A stretch of 64,000 bases of DNA from Lachnospiraceae bacterium (lineage in GTDB: Bacteria > Bacillota > Clostridia > Lachnospirales > Lachnospiraceae). A model generated the notes under the pieces. It was not told the origin of the DNA. It did not search any database and worked only from the letters and a program-made list of their open reading frames with translations. Each line of letters starts with the position of its first letter. The stretch's first letter is position 1. The stretch is from contig CAAGKF010000095.1 of the NCBI GenBank assembly GCA_900770345.1, forward strand, positions 1 to 64,000, in the 5' to 3' direction. Below are positions 54,096 through 63,141 of this stretch, in pieces. A program made the position numbers and the translations under genes.

Positions 54096-54105
54096 CCTAT
54101 CATAA

Positions 54106-56088
54106 CTACAGTGCCCTTACCGCCTCTGCTATATGCTCTGCTGTGAAGCCAAACTTCTCAAACAGCTGGGCCGCAGGAGCGCTTGCGCCGAAGCTCTTCA
54201 TGGTGATGGTGGTACCGTCCAGACCTACGTACTTGCCCCAGCCGAAATCGCCAAGTGCCTCTACCGCCACTCTCTTTCTCACTGCCCTGGGAAGTACCTT
54301 CTCTCTGTACTCTTCCGGCTGCTCATCAAATACATCCATACTCGGCATGCTGACTACTCGGACATCAATGCCTTCCTTTGCCAGCTGTGCTCTGGCTTCC
54401 ACTGCCATGCTGACTTCGGAACCTGTTGCAATAATAATAGCATCCGGAACTTCTTTCACGGAATCCTCCAGGATATACGCACCCTTAAGCGCATCCTTTC
54501 CGGAGCCGGCCAGCTGCGGCAGATTCTGACGTGTCAGAACAAGAGCCGTAGGTGTCTTTTCAGAGGTTACCGCGCTGTACCATGCTGCAGCCGTCTCCAC
54601 TGCATCAGCCGGACGGAATACATGGAAATTAGGCATAGAACGCAGCATTGCCAGCTGTTCAACAGGCTCATGGGTAGGTCCGTCCTCACCTACACCGATA
54701 CTGTCATGAGTAAATACAAAGGTCAGCGGCACACCCATCAGCGCGGAAAGTCTTGCCATGGGCTTTGTGTAATCGCTGAACACAAAGAAGGTGGACACAA
54801 AAGCCCGAATACCGCCGTGAAGCATCAGTCCGTTTCCGATCGCTGTCATAGCCAGCTCGCGGACACCGAAATGAATATTCTGTCCCTCATAGTTATCCTT
54901 TGAAAAGTCTCCCTTATCCGCCATATAGGTTTTGGTAGAAGGAGCCAGATCCGCAGCGCCTCCCATCATGTTAGGCAGCAGCTCCTTAAGAGCCTGGATC
55001 TTCTTTCCGGAGCTCGCTCTGGTTGCCTCCGGCTTCTCTGCGCGCTCCCAGAATTTCTCACAGTCAATAAGACCTTCCACCAGCTTCTCGTCATAGTATT
55101 TGTCCCAGAGTTCCTTCATCTCCGGGAATTTTTCACAATAATCCCCAAAGAGCGTATTCCACTTTTCTTCTGCCTGAGCGCCGCTCTCGGAAAGCTCCTT
55201 AAAGTTTTCATATACTTCATTCGGCACATAGAAGGGCTCCATGGACGGCCATTCTAAATTCTCCTTCAGTGCTGTCACATTCTCCTCACCCAGAGGCTCA
55301 CCGTGAGCGCTGGCCTTGCCCTGTTTCGCCGGGCATCCATAGCCGATCTGTGTCTTTACTGTAATAAAGGAAGGCCGTGCAGTGTCTGCCTTCGCTTCCT
55401 CGATGGCTCTTCCAATGGCATCCAGATCATTGCCGTCTTCCACCAGAAGCGTCTGGAAACCGAATGCTTCCATTCTTTTCTGCACATCCTCGGTAAAGGC
55501 AATATCCGTATCTCCCTCAATGGAGATCTTATTGGAATCGTAGATAATGATCAGCTTGTGAAGACCCAGAGTACCTGCCAGAGAGAATGCCTCCGAAGAG
55601 ATTCCCTCCATCATACACCCATCGCCGCCCAGAGCGTAGGTGTAATGATCCACTACCGGATATCCCTCCTTATTAAATACTGCTGCCATATGAGCTTCTG
55701 CCATAGCCATACCGACTGCCATGCCCATACCTGCACCCAGAGGACCGGTGGTCGCTTCCACTCCCACGGTGTGACCGAACTCCGGATGGCCGGGAGTAAG
55801 GGAATCCATCTGACGGAAATCCATAATATCCTCTTTTGTCAGTCCATAGCCATACAGATGAAGCAGGGAATACAGGAGCATAGATCCATGACCGCCTGAA
55901 AGGATAAAGCGGTCCCTGTTCTTCCACTGGGGATCCTTCGGATTATGATTCATATGACGTGCCCACAGCTCATAAGCTGCCGGAGCAGCGCCCAGGGGAA
56001 GTCCCGGATGACCTGACTTGGCCTTCTGAATGGCATCTGCTGCCAGCACGCGGATCGCGTTTACCGACATCGTATCAATCTGTTTCAT
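54106..56088 (-). CDS. tkt: Transketolase
   Basis: Thiamine-diphosphate enzyme of the pentose phosphate pathway, 660 residues, normal length. Key sites are GHPGLPLGAAP near the start, the TPP-binding GDGCMMEGISSEAFSLAG, the glutamate region FFVFSDYTKP and HDSIGVGEDGPTHEP. The start at MKQIDTMS follows GGAGGAAATA. It has a promoter 100 bp upstream and its own terminator, so it is a single-gene unit. It also supplies erythrose 4-phosphate for the DAHP synthase at 15.5 kb. Confidence 0.97.
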   Translation of the reverse strand: MKQIDTMSVNAIRVLAADAIQKAKSGHPGLPLGAAPAAYELWARHMNHNPKDPQWKNRDRFILSGGHGSMLLYSLLHLYGYGLTKEDIMDFRQMDSLTPGHPEFGHTVGVEATTGPLGAGMGMAVGMAMAEAHMAAVFNKEGYPVVDHYTYALGGDGCMMEGISSEAFSLAGTLGLHKLIIIYDSNKISIEGDTDIAFTEDVQKRMEAFGFQTLLVEDGNDLDAIGRAIEEAKADTARPSFITVKTQIGYGCPAKQGKASAHGEPLGEENVTALKENLEWPSMEPFYVPNEVYENFKELSESGAQAEEKWNTLFGDYCEKFPEMKELWDKYYDEKLVEGLIDCEKFWERAEKPEATRASSGKKIQALKELLPNMMGGAADLAPSTKTYMADKGDFSKDNYEGQNIHFGVRELAMTAIGNGLMLHGGIRAFVSTFFVFSDYTKPMARLSALMGVPLTFVFTHDSIGVGEDGPTHEPVEQLAMLRSMPNFHVFRPADAVETAAAWYSAVTSEKTPTALVLTRQNLPQLAGSGKDALKGAYILEDSVKEVPDAIIIATGSEVSMAVEARAQLAKEGIDVRVVSMPSMDVFDEQPEEYREKVLPRAVRKRVAVEALGDFGWGKYVGLDGTTITMKSFGASAPAAQLFEKFGFTAEHIAEAVRAL

Positions 56089-56191
56089 TATTTCCTCCAT
56101 TCTGATACTGCAGGCTCATTCAACAGCACAAAAAATCCTTCGGCCCGGGCAGCATCTTACATATGTGGTATTATTTCACTCAACGTTCTAT

Positions 56192-56220
56192 ATTATAACA
56201 AGGACTACAAAGATGGGCAA
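56192..56220 (-). promoter_or_regulatory. Promoter of tkt
   Basis: TTGCCC (56215-56220) and TATAAT (56192-56197) on the minus strand, 17 bp apart, about 100 bp before the start codon. Confidence 0.7.
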
Positions 56221-56299
56221 TAGGTTAGTTTTCAGATTTCGTATCATATTTTACGATTTTATTATATTATTTCCCATTTTATAGGAATCCAGGATATCT

Positions 56300-56962
56300 T
56301 TATCCCAGCAGCGTAAAATGATTTCTCTGAAACTCCAGCACACCCTCCGCCCGCATACGGCTCAGCTCATTCGACATAGCGCTGCGGTCCACGCAGAGAT
56401 ATTCCGCCAGCTCCCTGCGGCTGTAGGGGATATCAAAGCTTCTTCCTCCGGCGGCGATGGCCTGACCGGACAGATAGGAAAGAAGTTTTTCTCTTGTGGT
56501 TTTCCTGGACATATGCTCCAGCTTGTGTTCCAGCTTTACATTCTGCTCCGATACCAGACGCAGCAGATTATGGATCAGTCTGGTATGAAAATCACAGGCC
56601 ATTGGACAGAAGGTGATCATCCTCTGATAATCCAGAAACAGCACCAGGCATTTTCCCTCTGCCGCCACACTCACCGGCAGTACCGGTGTCCTGGCACAGG
56701 AATAAGCTTCCCCGAATTCTTCCCCTTCTTTAATATAAAACATCCTCTCCTGCTGTCCCCAGAAATTCTCATGAATCACAGCAGCCCTTCCCGCCAGAAG
56801 AACCATCACCTTATTCACCGCTTCTCCCATCCGAAAGATCAGTTCTCCATCTTCAAAATCCACCGCTTCCGCCGCCGCGCATTTGAGAAGCGTATACAGC
56901 TCCTCCTCGTTGATCCCATAAAACAAAGGCGCTTTCCGAATCAAATGCAGATACTCATCCAT
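56300..56962 (-). CDS. Crp/Fnr family transcriptional regulator
   Basis: Regulator of 220 residues with an N-terminal cyclic-nucleotide-type beta roll (about 15-125) and a C-terminal winged helix with IPYSRRELAEYLCVDRSAMS (about 175-195). No cysteine cluster like that of Fnr is seen, and the Arg of cAMP-binding Crp proteins is not obvious, so the signal is unknown. The start at MDEYLHL is set by AAGGAG with suitable spacing; two upstream ATGs are less well placed. An inverted repeat 35 bp upstream may be an autoregulatory site. It lies downstream of argH, beyond the argH terminator. Confidence 0.87.
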   Translation of the reverse strand: MDEYLHLIRKAPLFYGINEEELYTLLKCAAAEAVDFEDGELIFRMGEAVNKVMVLLAGRAAVIHENFWGQQERMFYIKEGEEFGEAYSCARTPVLPVSVAAEGKCLVLFLDYQRMITFCPMACDFHTRLIHNLLRLVSEQNVKLEHKLEHMSRKTTREKLLSYLSGQAIAAGGRSFDIPYSRRELAEYLCVDRSAMSNELSRMRAEGVLEFQRNHFTLLG

Positions 56963-56996
56963 CCCCCAAATCTCCTTCTCCATTCCCATACATTTC

Positions 56997-57021
56997 AAAC
57001 GTGAGATTTTTTCTCACGTTT
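56997..57021. repeat. AAACGTGAG inverted repeat upstream of the Crp/Fnr gene
   Basis: AAACGTGAG (56997-57005) and CTCACGTTT (57013-57021) are exact complements around a 7-base A/T spacer. The half sites (GTGA...TCAC) resemble Crp-type operators. A second inverted repeat, TTTGTTG with CAACAAA, lies at about 57039-57058. Autoregulation is a reasonable inference. Confidence 0.65.
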
Positions 57022-57124
57022 TTACCATCTGCCGGCATATTTTGTTGTATTTCCAACAAACCAGATGGAAATATTATATCACTCTATCCATTTTCCCGTC
57101 AATTATCCATAACGCAAATCCTCT

Positions 57125-57332
57125 CCGGACGCCGGACCATACTTTCCGGGCCGCATTGGAGGAATTTTCGATGAATACGGAAAGGCCCGCGGCGGCTGAA
57201 AAAAGGTCATCTCACACTGTCTGAGCGCAGCGAGTTTGGGAGATGACCTTCTTGCATTCAGCCGTCACGGGCCTTTCCTGTATTCATCCAAATTCCTACA
57301 CAGCGGTCCGGAAAGTATGGTCCGGCGTCCGG
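57125..57332. repeat. 208-bp nested inverted repeat after argH
   Basis: Outer arms of about 75 bp (57125-57200 and 57257-57332) are near-complementary. The outermost 25 bp (57125-57149 with 57308-57332) match perfectly; the remainder has about a dozen changes and one single-base gap. Inside, a separate 11-bp stem (57203-57213 with 57240-57250) encloses a loop containing CTGAGCGCAGCGAG. On the minus strand this inner stem is followed by six T and acts as the argH terminator. The element starts 4 bp after the argH stop codon. It resembles a MITE or a REP-like element, but no second copy is in the window. Confidence 0.85.
57199..57250 (-). terminator. argH terminator in the centre of the long inverted repeat
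   Basis: AAGGTCATCTC pairs with GAGATGACCTT, followed by T6 on the minus strand (57199-57204). Confidence 0.85.
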
Positions 57333-57336
57333 GCAA

Positions 57337-58716
57337 TCACTGCCTCAAACTCTCCCGATACCGTTCAATCACTTTCTTCATCGCCTCCGGTCCCGGAGCA
57401 CCAATGGTAGTCCTCTTTTCCACACAGGTCTTCATACTGATAGCTTCGTACACATCCTCTTCAAATACGGGACTGATCTTCTTGTACTCTTCCAGTGAAA
57501 GCTCATCCAGAGCAATTCCCTTTTCGATACAGAGAAGCACCAGCTGTCCCACGATTCCATGGGCATCCCTGAAAGGAACACCATGGTTTACCAGATAATC
57601 AGCCGCATCTGTGGCATTTGTAAAGCCTCTCTTAGCGCTGGCTTCCATCACGTCCTTACGAAAGCTCATGGTAGAGATCATGCCTGTAAACAGGGCAAGA
57701 CTTCCCTTTACCGTATCAATAGCATCAAAGGTAAGCTCCTTATCCTCCTGCATATCCTTGTTATATGCCAGCGGAATTCCCTTCATCGTGGTCAGCATGG
57801 ACATCAGCGCACCGTAAACTCTGCCGCTCTTGCCGCGGATCAGCTCGGCAATATCCGGATTCTTCTTCTGAGGCATAATGCTGCTGCCGGTGCTGTAGGA
57901 ATCATCGATCTCCACAAAGCGGTACTCGTTGGTATTCCATATAATAATCTCCTCGCAGAACCGGCTTAAATGCATGGCGATGGTGGACAGCGCGCTTAAA
58001 AGCTCGATCAGATAATCCCTGTCAGCCACGGAATCCATGGAGTTAAGAGTCGGACCGTCAAAATCAAGAAGCTCTGCTGTATACTCTCTGTCCAGAGGAT
58101 AGGTTGTTCCTGCCAATGCTCCGGAGCCCAGAGGACAGTAGTTCATACGTTTGCGGATATCTGCGAGACGTCCTCTGTCCCTGGAGAACATTTCAAAATA
58201 AGCTCCCATATGATGAGCCAGCGTAATAGGCTGGGCCTTCTGCAGATGGGTAAAACCGGGCATAAAGGTCTCTGTATTGTCCTCCATGATTACCAAAAGC
58301 TCTTTTAAAAGCTCCTTTACCAGCTGGTCGATCTCATCGATCTCATCTCTGGTATAAAGCTTCATATCCAGAGCCACCTGGTCATTGCGGCTGCGTCCTG
58401 TATGAAGTCTTTTTCCCGCTTCGCCGATACGTTCCGTCAGCGTCCCCTCTACGAAAGAATGGATATCCTCGTAGCCGGAATCCACGGAGATTGTCAGTTT
58501 TCCGCTGTCCAGATCCTCACGGATGCTCTCCAGGCCGCGGATAATATCATCTCTGTCCTGCTCTGACAGGATTCCCTGCTTTGCGAGCATTTTTACATGC
58601 GCAATGCTTCCTCTGATATCCTGACGATAAAATTTCTGATCAAAGGAAAGGGATTCATTAAAATTGTGTACAAGCTGGTTGGTCTCTTTTGTAAAACGTC
58701 CGCCCCATAATTTCAT
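57337..58716 (-). CDS. argH: Argininosuccinate lyase
   Basis: Last step of arginine synthesis, releasing fumarate. The 459-residue sequence has KLWGGRF at the start, HTGRSRNDQVALD, the catalytic-loop signature GSSIMPQKKNPD and TFMPGFTHLQKAQP. AAGGAGACAACAGCC precedes the ATG. It lies only 26 bp after the YfhO-like gene on the same strand and may be co-transcribed with it, away from the rest of the arg genes. The long inverted repeat follows its stop codon. Confidence 0.97.
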   Translation of the reverse strand: MKLWGGRFTKETNQLVHNFNESLSFDQKFYRQDIRGSIAHVKMLAKQGILSEQDRDDIIRGLESIREDLDSGKLTISVDSGYEDIHSFVEGTLTERIGEAGKRLHTGRSRNDQVALDMKLYTRDEIDEIDQLVKELLKELLVIMEDNTETFMPGFTHLQKAQPITLAHHMGAYFEMFSRDRGRLADIRKRMNYCPLGSGALAGTTYPLDREYTAELLDFDGPTLNSMDSVADRDYLIELLSALSTIAMHLSRFCEEIIIWNTNEYRFVEIDDSYSTGSSIMPQKKNPDIAELIRGKSGRVYGALMSMLTTMKGIPLAYNKDMQEDKELTFDAIDTVKGSLALFTGMISTMSFRKDVMEASAKRGFTNATDAADYLVNHGVPFRDAHGIVGQLVLLCIEKGIALDELSLEEYKKISPVFEEDVYEAISMKTCVEKRTTIGAPGPEAMKKVIERYRESLRQ

Positions 58717-58742
58717 GGCTGTTGTCTCCTTCTATTTGTATT

Positions 58743-61499
58743 TCATTTAAGTTTTCTGCATTTTTCTTTCTTGTTCTTTTTCATTCCCTCTGACATTGTC
58801 TTCGCCGCTGTCAGAACTGCCAGAAGCGTCACGGAAGTTGCTGTGATCCAGCCTCCCGTCCGCAGCCCCTCCGGCTCATAGGACAGGCTGATCTTGTGCT
58901 CTCCCGCTCCGATATCCACAGCCAGGAAGGTATCAAATATGGCTCTGGTCTCTGCCGGGACACCGTCCACCAGCACGCTCCATCCCTTATCGTAGGGAAT
59001 GCTGGTAAACATCGTTCCTGCCTCCGATGCCGTGATGGTTCCCGCAAGTCCCCGGTCTGTCCAGCTGGTCAGACGGACAGGTTCCTTATTCAGCTGATCA
59101 TAGACAGCCTTAAAACCGGCAGGATTAAATCTCCATACCTCTGCCTGAAGGGTGGGATTGCCGTCATCTTCCGATTCCAGCCGTACTTCTTCTCCGCCCA
59201 GCACATGGCCCAGCTCCAGGAAATATCCCCTGTCCACATTATCAAAGCTCAGGCTGTGTTCTCCCAGATAGGCAGAAACCTCCTTCACCTTTTTATTGGT
59301 CACATAAACGTAATAATCGCCGGTGGCCTCCGCTGTAAAGGACAGCTTTCTTCCCTCTGTCACACTCTCATTAAACACAAGCACATCATCCGTTCCCAGA
59401 ACGGCACAGAGATCATTCTGCACACTGGCAGGATTTCCAGAATCGATGATCCAGTTTCCCTCTACATCCCGGGGCAGCATAAAGGCCACCGGAAGAGTAT
59501 ACAGATTCTCATAAAGCCACATTTCTCCCTTCCGCGCCGCTTGCTTCTTTAATGCACTGGCCGGCTGCTGATCAGAGTGAATGCTGTATTTTACAGAAAA
59601 CAGACTGTCCACAAGAGGCGTGCTGCCTGTAATGCTGTAGGCGTTTGTAGAGCTTTCGCATCCCAGCCGGTCACAAAATTCAGAAAGCGCAGCGCTGGCC
59701 GTGGAGGAAAACAATGATACGGACGGGAAATTCATCCATGCTCCGTCATTTTTAGTCCTGCGTCCCGTTCTCTCAATGCGGTAAAAGGTGTCAGATTTGA
59801 TATTCCAGGTGAGATTCTCTATATCTTCATTATCACGAATATAAGCCGTCCTGCTGGTAGTAGGAACACTGGTCACTGCCGTATTCACCGCAGCCTCTAC
59901 TGTCACTGCAGCCAGAGCTGTCAGCAGGATCGCATCAAGCGTCCATTTTCTGTTTTTGTACAGATACAAAAGGCCGGCGTAAACAGCCAGAAAAATGATA
60001 GCCACATAAAATATGGAAAAATGGTACTGCTCCGGATTGTCCACCAGCTTTTCCGCCAGAATCACGAATCCTGCTGCTCCCCAGAAAGCCAGAGCTATAT
60101 TTTTCCAGGGCGTTTTCGGCAGAGTGACATAAGCGCGATAGCATATCAGAAGCATCAGCGCTATATAGATAAAGGACTGCCGACAGGGAAGGCTGTTGGG
60201 ATAATGGAAGCCATGCCATATAAAATTCAGCACATTTACGGAGAAGCTGGCAAAAAACAGAAACAGCATTCCACAGTATACTGTTTTTTCCCGGACAGAT
60301 ATCTGTCTGTTTCCCAGATAGAGAAGGAAGAACAGCAGTACCGCTACGCCGCAGTAGATATTCGGCCAGTGATCCAGGCCGATCTCCGTCTGTACATTCG
60401 CAATATGTCTGGCGATCATATCAAAAATGGAGAAGTAGGAGGATACCGTCTGAGGAAAATCAAAATCTCCTGATGCCGTAGCCTTCAGCGCAAACACAGC
60501 CGGCAGAACCACAGCTGCCGCCATTCCCCCCGCCAGAAGAGAATATAGGGAAAAGCGGAGCCCTGTTCCGAAAAAGCTTCTCACACTTTTGGGCGGATTC
60601 AGGATCAGCAGCGCAATTACATAGATCACCATGAACATACAGATCATGATGGATATATAATAATTGGAAAGGATGGAAAATCCCAGGGCAATGCAGTACA
60701 GAAAGCCCTTCTTCTCCTTTACCAGCTGCTCCAGTCCCAGAAGGATCAGAGGAAACAGAAGAATACAGTCCAGCCACATGATGTTCCAGCTGTAAGCCGC
60801 CATATAACCGCTCAGTGCATAAAAAATACCAAACATTCCGGCGCCGAAATCCCTGGTACCGCAGTGTTTTCTCAGATACCAGGTGAAGCTTAAGCCCGAA
60901 AGACCGGTTTTCAGCAGGATTATCAGCGTCATAAACTCAATGATCCACTTTTTAGGACAGAAAAACAGCAGCCAGTTCACCGGACTTGCCAGATAATAGG
61001 CGTAAAGCGCAGCGAAATTTACGCCCATGCCGATATCCCAGCTGTAAAGCAGACTTCCCCCATGGGTCAGCTTGTACTGAAACTCCGAGAAAAAGGGAGC
61101 GTACTGATGATACATATCCGTCCGCAGAAAGCATTCCTCACCAAAGGGGAAAATTCCTCTCTGGGCGAATATAATGATCAAAACGATCACCGGAACCGCA
61201 AAAGAGGCCGCCAGGCCATCATAGGGCTTCAAAAGACGCAGAACTCCTCTCCGACGGACTGCGGCATCATAATATCCGGGGAGCTCCTCTTCTTCCGTTT
61301 CCGGATCCTCTGTCGAAACTGACATCCTGTTCTCCGCTGTTTCTGTATCTGTTTCTCCGGCATCACCGGTTTTCTTCTGTCTTTCAAAGGGCATATCTTC
61401 CTCCGATGTGATGGCATTGCCGGCGTCAGCCCCCGGTTCCACAAGTTTTAAGATCGCATCAAGCTCCTGTTCAACCCGCTCTATCTCCTCACGTTCCAT
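58743..61499 (-). CDS. YfhO family membrane glycosyltransferase-like protein
   Basis: Large membrane protein of 918 residues. A cytoplasmic Glu-rich N-terminus (1-90) precedes about 12 helices (95-540), an extracytoplasmic domain (about 540-880) and a last helix before a lysine-rich tail. The layout and the segment WLDCILLFPLILLGLE match the YfhO family, GT-C-type enzymes; in Bacillus and Listeria relatives add sugars to lipoteichoic acid. The start is the ATG at 61499 after AAAGGTG; a GTG three codons upstream (61508) overlaps the GtrA gene by 4 bp. GtrA upstream is the likely partner flippase. Confidence 0.9.
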   Translation of the reverse strand: MEREEIERVEQELDAILKLVEPGADAGNAITSEEDMPFERQKKTGDAGETDTETAENRMSVSTEDPETEEEELPGYYDAAVRRRGVLRLLKPYDGLAASFAVPVIVLIIIFAQRGIFPFGEECFLRTDMYHQYAPFFSEFQYKLTHGGSLLYSWDIGMGVNFAALYAYYLASPVNWLLFFCPKKWIIEFMTLIILLKTGLSGLSFTWYLRKHCGTRDFGAGMFGIFYALSGYMAAYSWNIMWLDCILLFPLILLGLEQLVKEKKGFLYCIALGFSILSNYYISIMICMFMVIYVIALLILNPPKSVRSFFGTGLRFSLYSLLAGGMAAAVVLPAVFALKATASGDFDFPQTVSSYFSIFDMIARHIANVQTEIGLDHWPNIYCGVAVLLFFLLYLGNRQISVREKTVYCGMLFLFFASFSVNVLNFIWHGFHYPNSLPCRQSFIYIALMLLICYRAYVTLPKTPWKNIALAFWGAAGFVILAEKLVDNPEQYHFSIFYVAIIFLAVYAGLLYLYKNRKWTLDAILLTALAAVTVEAAVNTAVTSVPTTSRTAYIRDNEDIENLTWNIKSDTFYRIERTGRRTKNDGAWMNFPSVSLFSSTASAALSEFCDRLGCESSTNAYSITGSTPLVDSLFSVKYSIHSDQQPASALKKQAARKGEMWLYENLYTLPVAFMLPRDVEGNWIIDSGNPASVQNDLCAVLGTDDVLVFNESVTEGRKLSFTAEATGDYYVYVTNKKVKEVSAYLGEHSLSFDNVDRGYFLELGHVLGGEEVRLESEDDGNPTLQAEVWRFNPAGFKAVYDQLNKEPVRLTSWTDRGLAGTITASEAGTMFTSIPYDKGWSVLVDGVPAETRAIFDTFLAVDIGAGEHKISLSYEPEGLRTGGWITATSVTLLAVLTAAKTMSEGMKKNKKEKCRKLK

Positions 61500-61504
61500 C
61501 ACGT

Positions 61505-61939
61505 TCACCTTTCTTCAGGCTTATTTCTGAATATCCACAGCTTGCTGAAAATATAATTCAGCACCACATTGACCACAGAGACCATAAATTTGCAGAACAG
61601 CTCATACACAAACCCTCTGTCTCCTCCCAGCTTTACCATGACCACCATCAGCACCCAGGCAAGAATACCGGAAACTACTCTGGCTGTCACAAACGCGCTG
61701 AGCTCCTTTGCCAGATAAGAGGGACGGAAATTAAAGCTGCGGAACACGATCAGCTTGTTCACCACATAGGCAAAGAGAACAGCCGCCGCCCAGGAAAGAG
61801 CCTGAGACAGGCCCACGCCCAGATCAGCCCGGCGCAGCAGACTGTAGGCAGCAAAATCGACAGCGGTGGTGAGAACACCGCATATAATGTAGCTGACTGT
61901 TTCATAGTTTACACAGCGCTTCCATATTTTCCGCAACAT
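61505..61939 (-). CDS. GtrA/GtcA-like membrane protein
   Basis: Small membrane protein of 144 residues with four helices (about 18-38, 45-65, 85-105 and 112-132), matching the GtrA family that moves undecaprenyl-phosphate-linked sugars across the membrane. The conserved pattern is FAYVVNKLIVFRS. GAGGAG precedes the ATG. It stops 5 bp before the start of the YfhO gene, which would use the exported sugar. Confidence 0.92.
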   Translation of the reverse strand: MLRKIWKRCVNYETVSYIICGVLTTAVDFAAYSLLRRADLGVGLSQALSWAAAVLFAYVVNKLIVFRSFNFRPSYLAKELSAFVTARVVSGILAWVLMVVMVKLGGDRGFVYELFCKFMVSVVNVVLNYIFSKLWIFRNKPEER

Positions 61940-62097
61940 TTTCTTCTCCTCACATGTTTTTCATACTTTTAGCCGCAGTTCAAACTGTAACTGCTTTTAC
62001 CCGTTCCTGCAGACAGATATACGCCCTGCCTGCATATGCTTCCTATTATATGGTAGCATACTGAAAAAGTAAAGGACAAACATCCCCCCGATTTTCG

Positions 62098-63114
62098 CTA
62101 ATCCAGCAGTTTCTCCGCTCCTTCCGTATAATGGAGCTCTCCGTCCTCCGTTATGAAAACACCGTATACTCCCAGGGACTGAGCCAACTCCATCCCTCTT
62201 TCCAGACCCAAAGCAAAGCAGGCCGTACTGAGTCCGTCACCGTCCACTGACTTTTCCGATATAATAGACACCTGAATCAGCCCATTATCGTAGGGATATC
62301 CCGTAGACGGATTCAGCAGATGATGATAATTCACCCCGTCCTTTACAAAATGACGCTCATAAACTCCGGAAGACACAACAGACATATCTCTGATCTTAAG
62401 AGCCGCCACTGTCTCTGTCCGATCGGCAAAAGGCTTCTGAAGACCGATCTTAAACTCGCCTCCGCCCGGCTTTTCTCCTACACAAAGTACGTTTCCGCCC
62501 AGATTGATGATCGCACTTTTTACTCCCTGCTCCTTCAGATAAGCCTTCAGTTCATCGGCAATAAATCCTTTGGCAATGGCCCCCAGGTCAATAGTAGTCA
62601 CATCATCGGCAAAGGTCACCTGCGTTCCCTCCAGAGAAACCTTCCGGTAGTCCACCCGTTTTACCAGCTCTCCGATCTCCTCCTCGGACGGTATCTGCGG
62701 ATCCTCACCGGTAAAATTCCAGAGAGAGCTTAAAGGTTCAATGGTAATATCGAAGGCTCCGTCTGAAATCCGGCTGTATTCCAGCCCCTTTTCCAGCACT
62801 CTGGCCGCAGGCTCCGACACGGTAAAGGTCCTCTCTCCGGGTTTTCTATGATTCAGCCGGTAGATCTCGCTTTCCTCCAGCGTTTTGCTCAGACGCTTTT
62901 CATATTCGGAACACAGCTCAATACAGCCGTCCAGGATCTCCTCATCCTGACTGTCATACAGCGTCACTGTCACAAATGTGTTCAACAAAAAAGACGACCG
63001 ACTGACAGGGTCTGCCGTTTTTGCACTGCACCCTGCCAGCCAAGCCGTACTTATGATCATCCAAATAATCCCTGCTATCCTTCTTTTTAAACCTGTCATT
63101 TTCATGATTTTCAT
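62098..63114 (-). CDS. apbE: FAD:protein FMN transferase (ApbE), lipoprotein
   Basis: Attaches FMN covalently to Thr in target flavoproteins outside the membrane. The N-terminus is a lipoprotein signal with lipobox LAGC (Cys29). The domain has the family motifs IDLGAIAKGFIAD, INLGGNVL and HLLNPSTGYP. Three in-frame ATGs (63114, 63105, 63099) compete. A good promoter has its -10 over the first, and its predicted start (~63106) is next to the second, so translation may begin there without a leader. No partner flavoprotein such as RnfG or NqrC is in the window. Confidence 0.94.
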   Translation of the reverse strand: MKIMKMTGLKRRIAGIIWMIISTAWLAGCSAKTADPVSRSSFLLNTFVTVTLYDSQDEEILDGCIELCSEYEKRLSKTLEESEIYRLNHRKPGERTFTVSEPAARVLEKGLEYSRISDGAFDITIEPLSSLWNFTGEDPQIPSEEEIGELVKRVDYRKVSLEGTQVTFADDVTTIDLGAIAKGFIADELKAYLKEQGVKSAIINLGGNVLCVGEKPGGGEFKIGLQKPFADRTETVAALKIRDMSVVSSGVYERHFVKDGVNYHHLLNPSTGYPYDNGLIQVSIISEKSVDGDGLSTACFALGLERGMELAQSLGVYGVFITEDGELHYTEGAEKLLD

Positions 63115-63141
63115 TCTAGCACTGCCCTATATAAAAGTCAA
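63113..63141 (-). promoter_or_regulatory. apbE promoter overlapping its first ATG
   Basis: TTGACT (63136-63141) and TAGAAT (63113-63118) on the minus strand are 17 bp apart. The -10 overlaps the ATG at 63114, and the -35 overlaps the end of the lrp gene. Transcription from here would begin close to the ATG at 63105. Confidence 0.65.

Noticed and set aside
57042..57224. Short plus-strand frame inside the long inverted repeat
   Set aside because: The repeat explains the sequence; the mirror copy does not keep the frame and no ribosome site with proper spacing was convincing.
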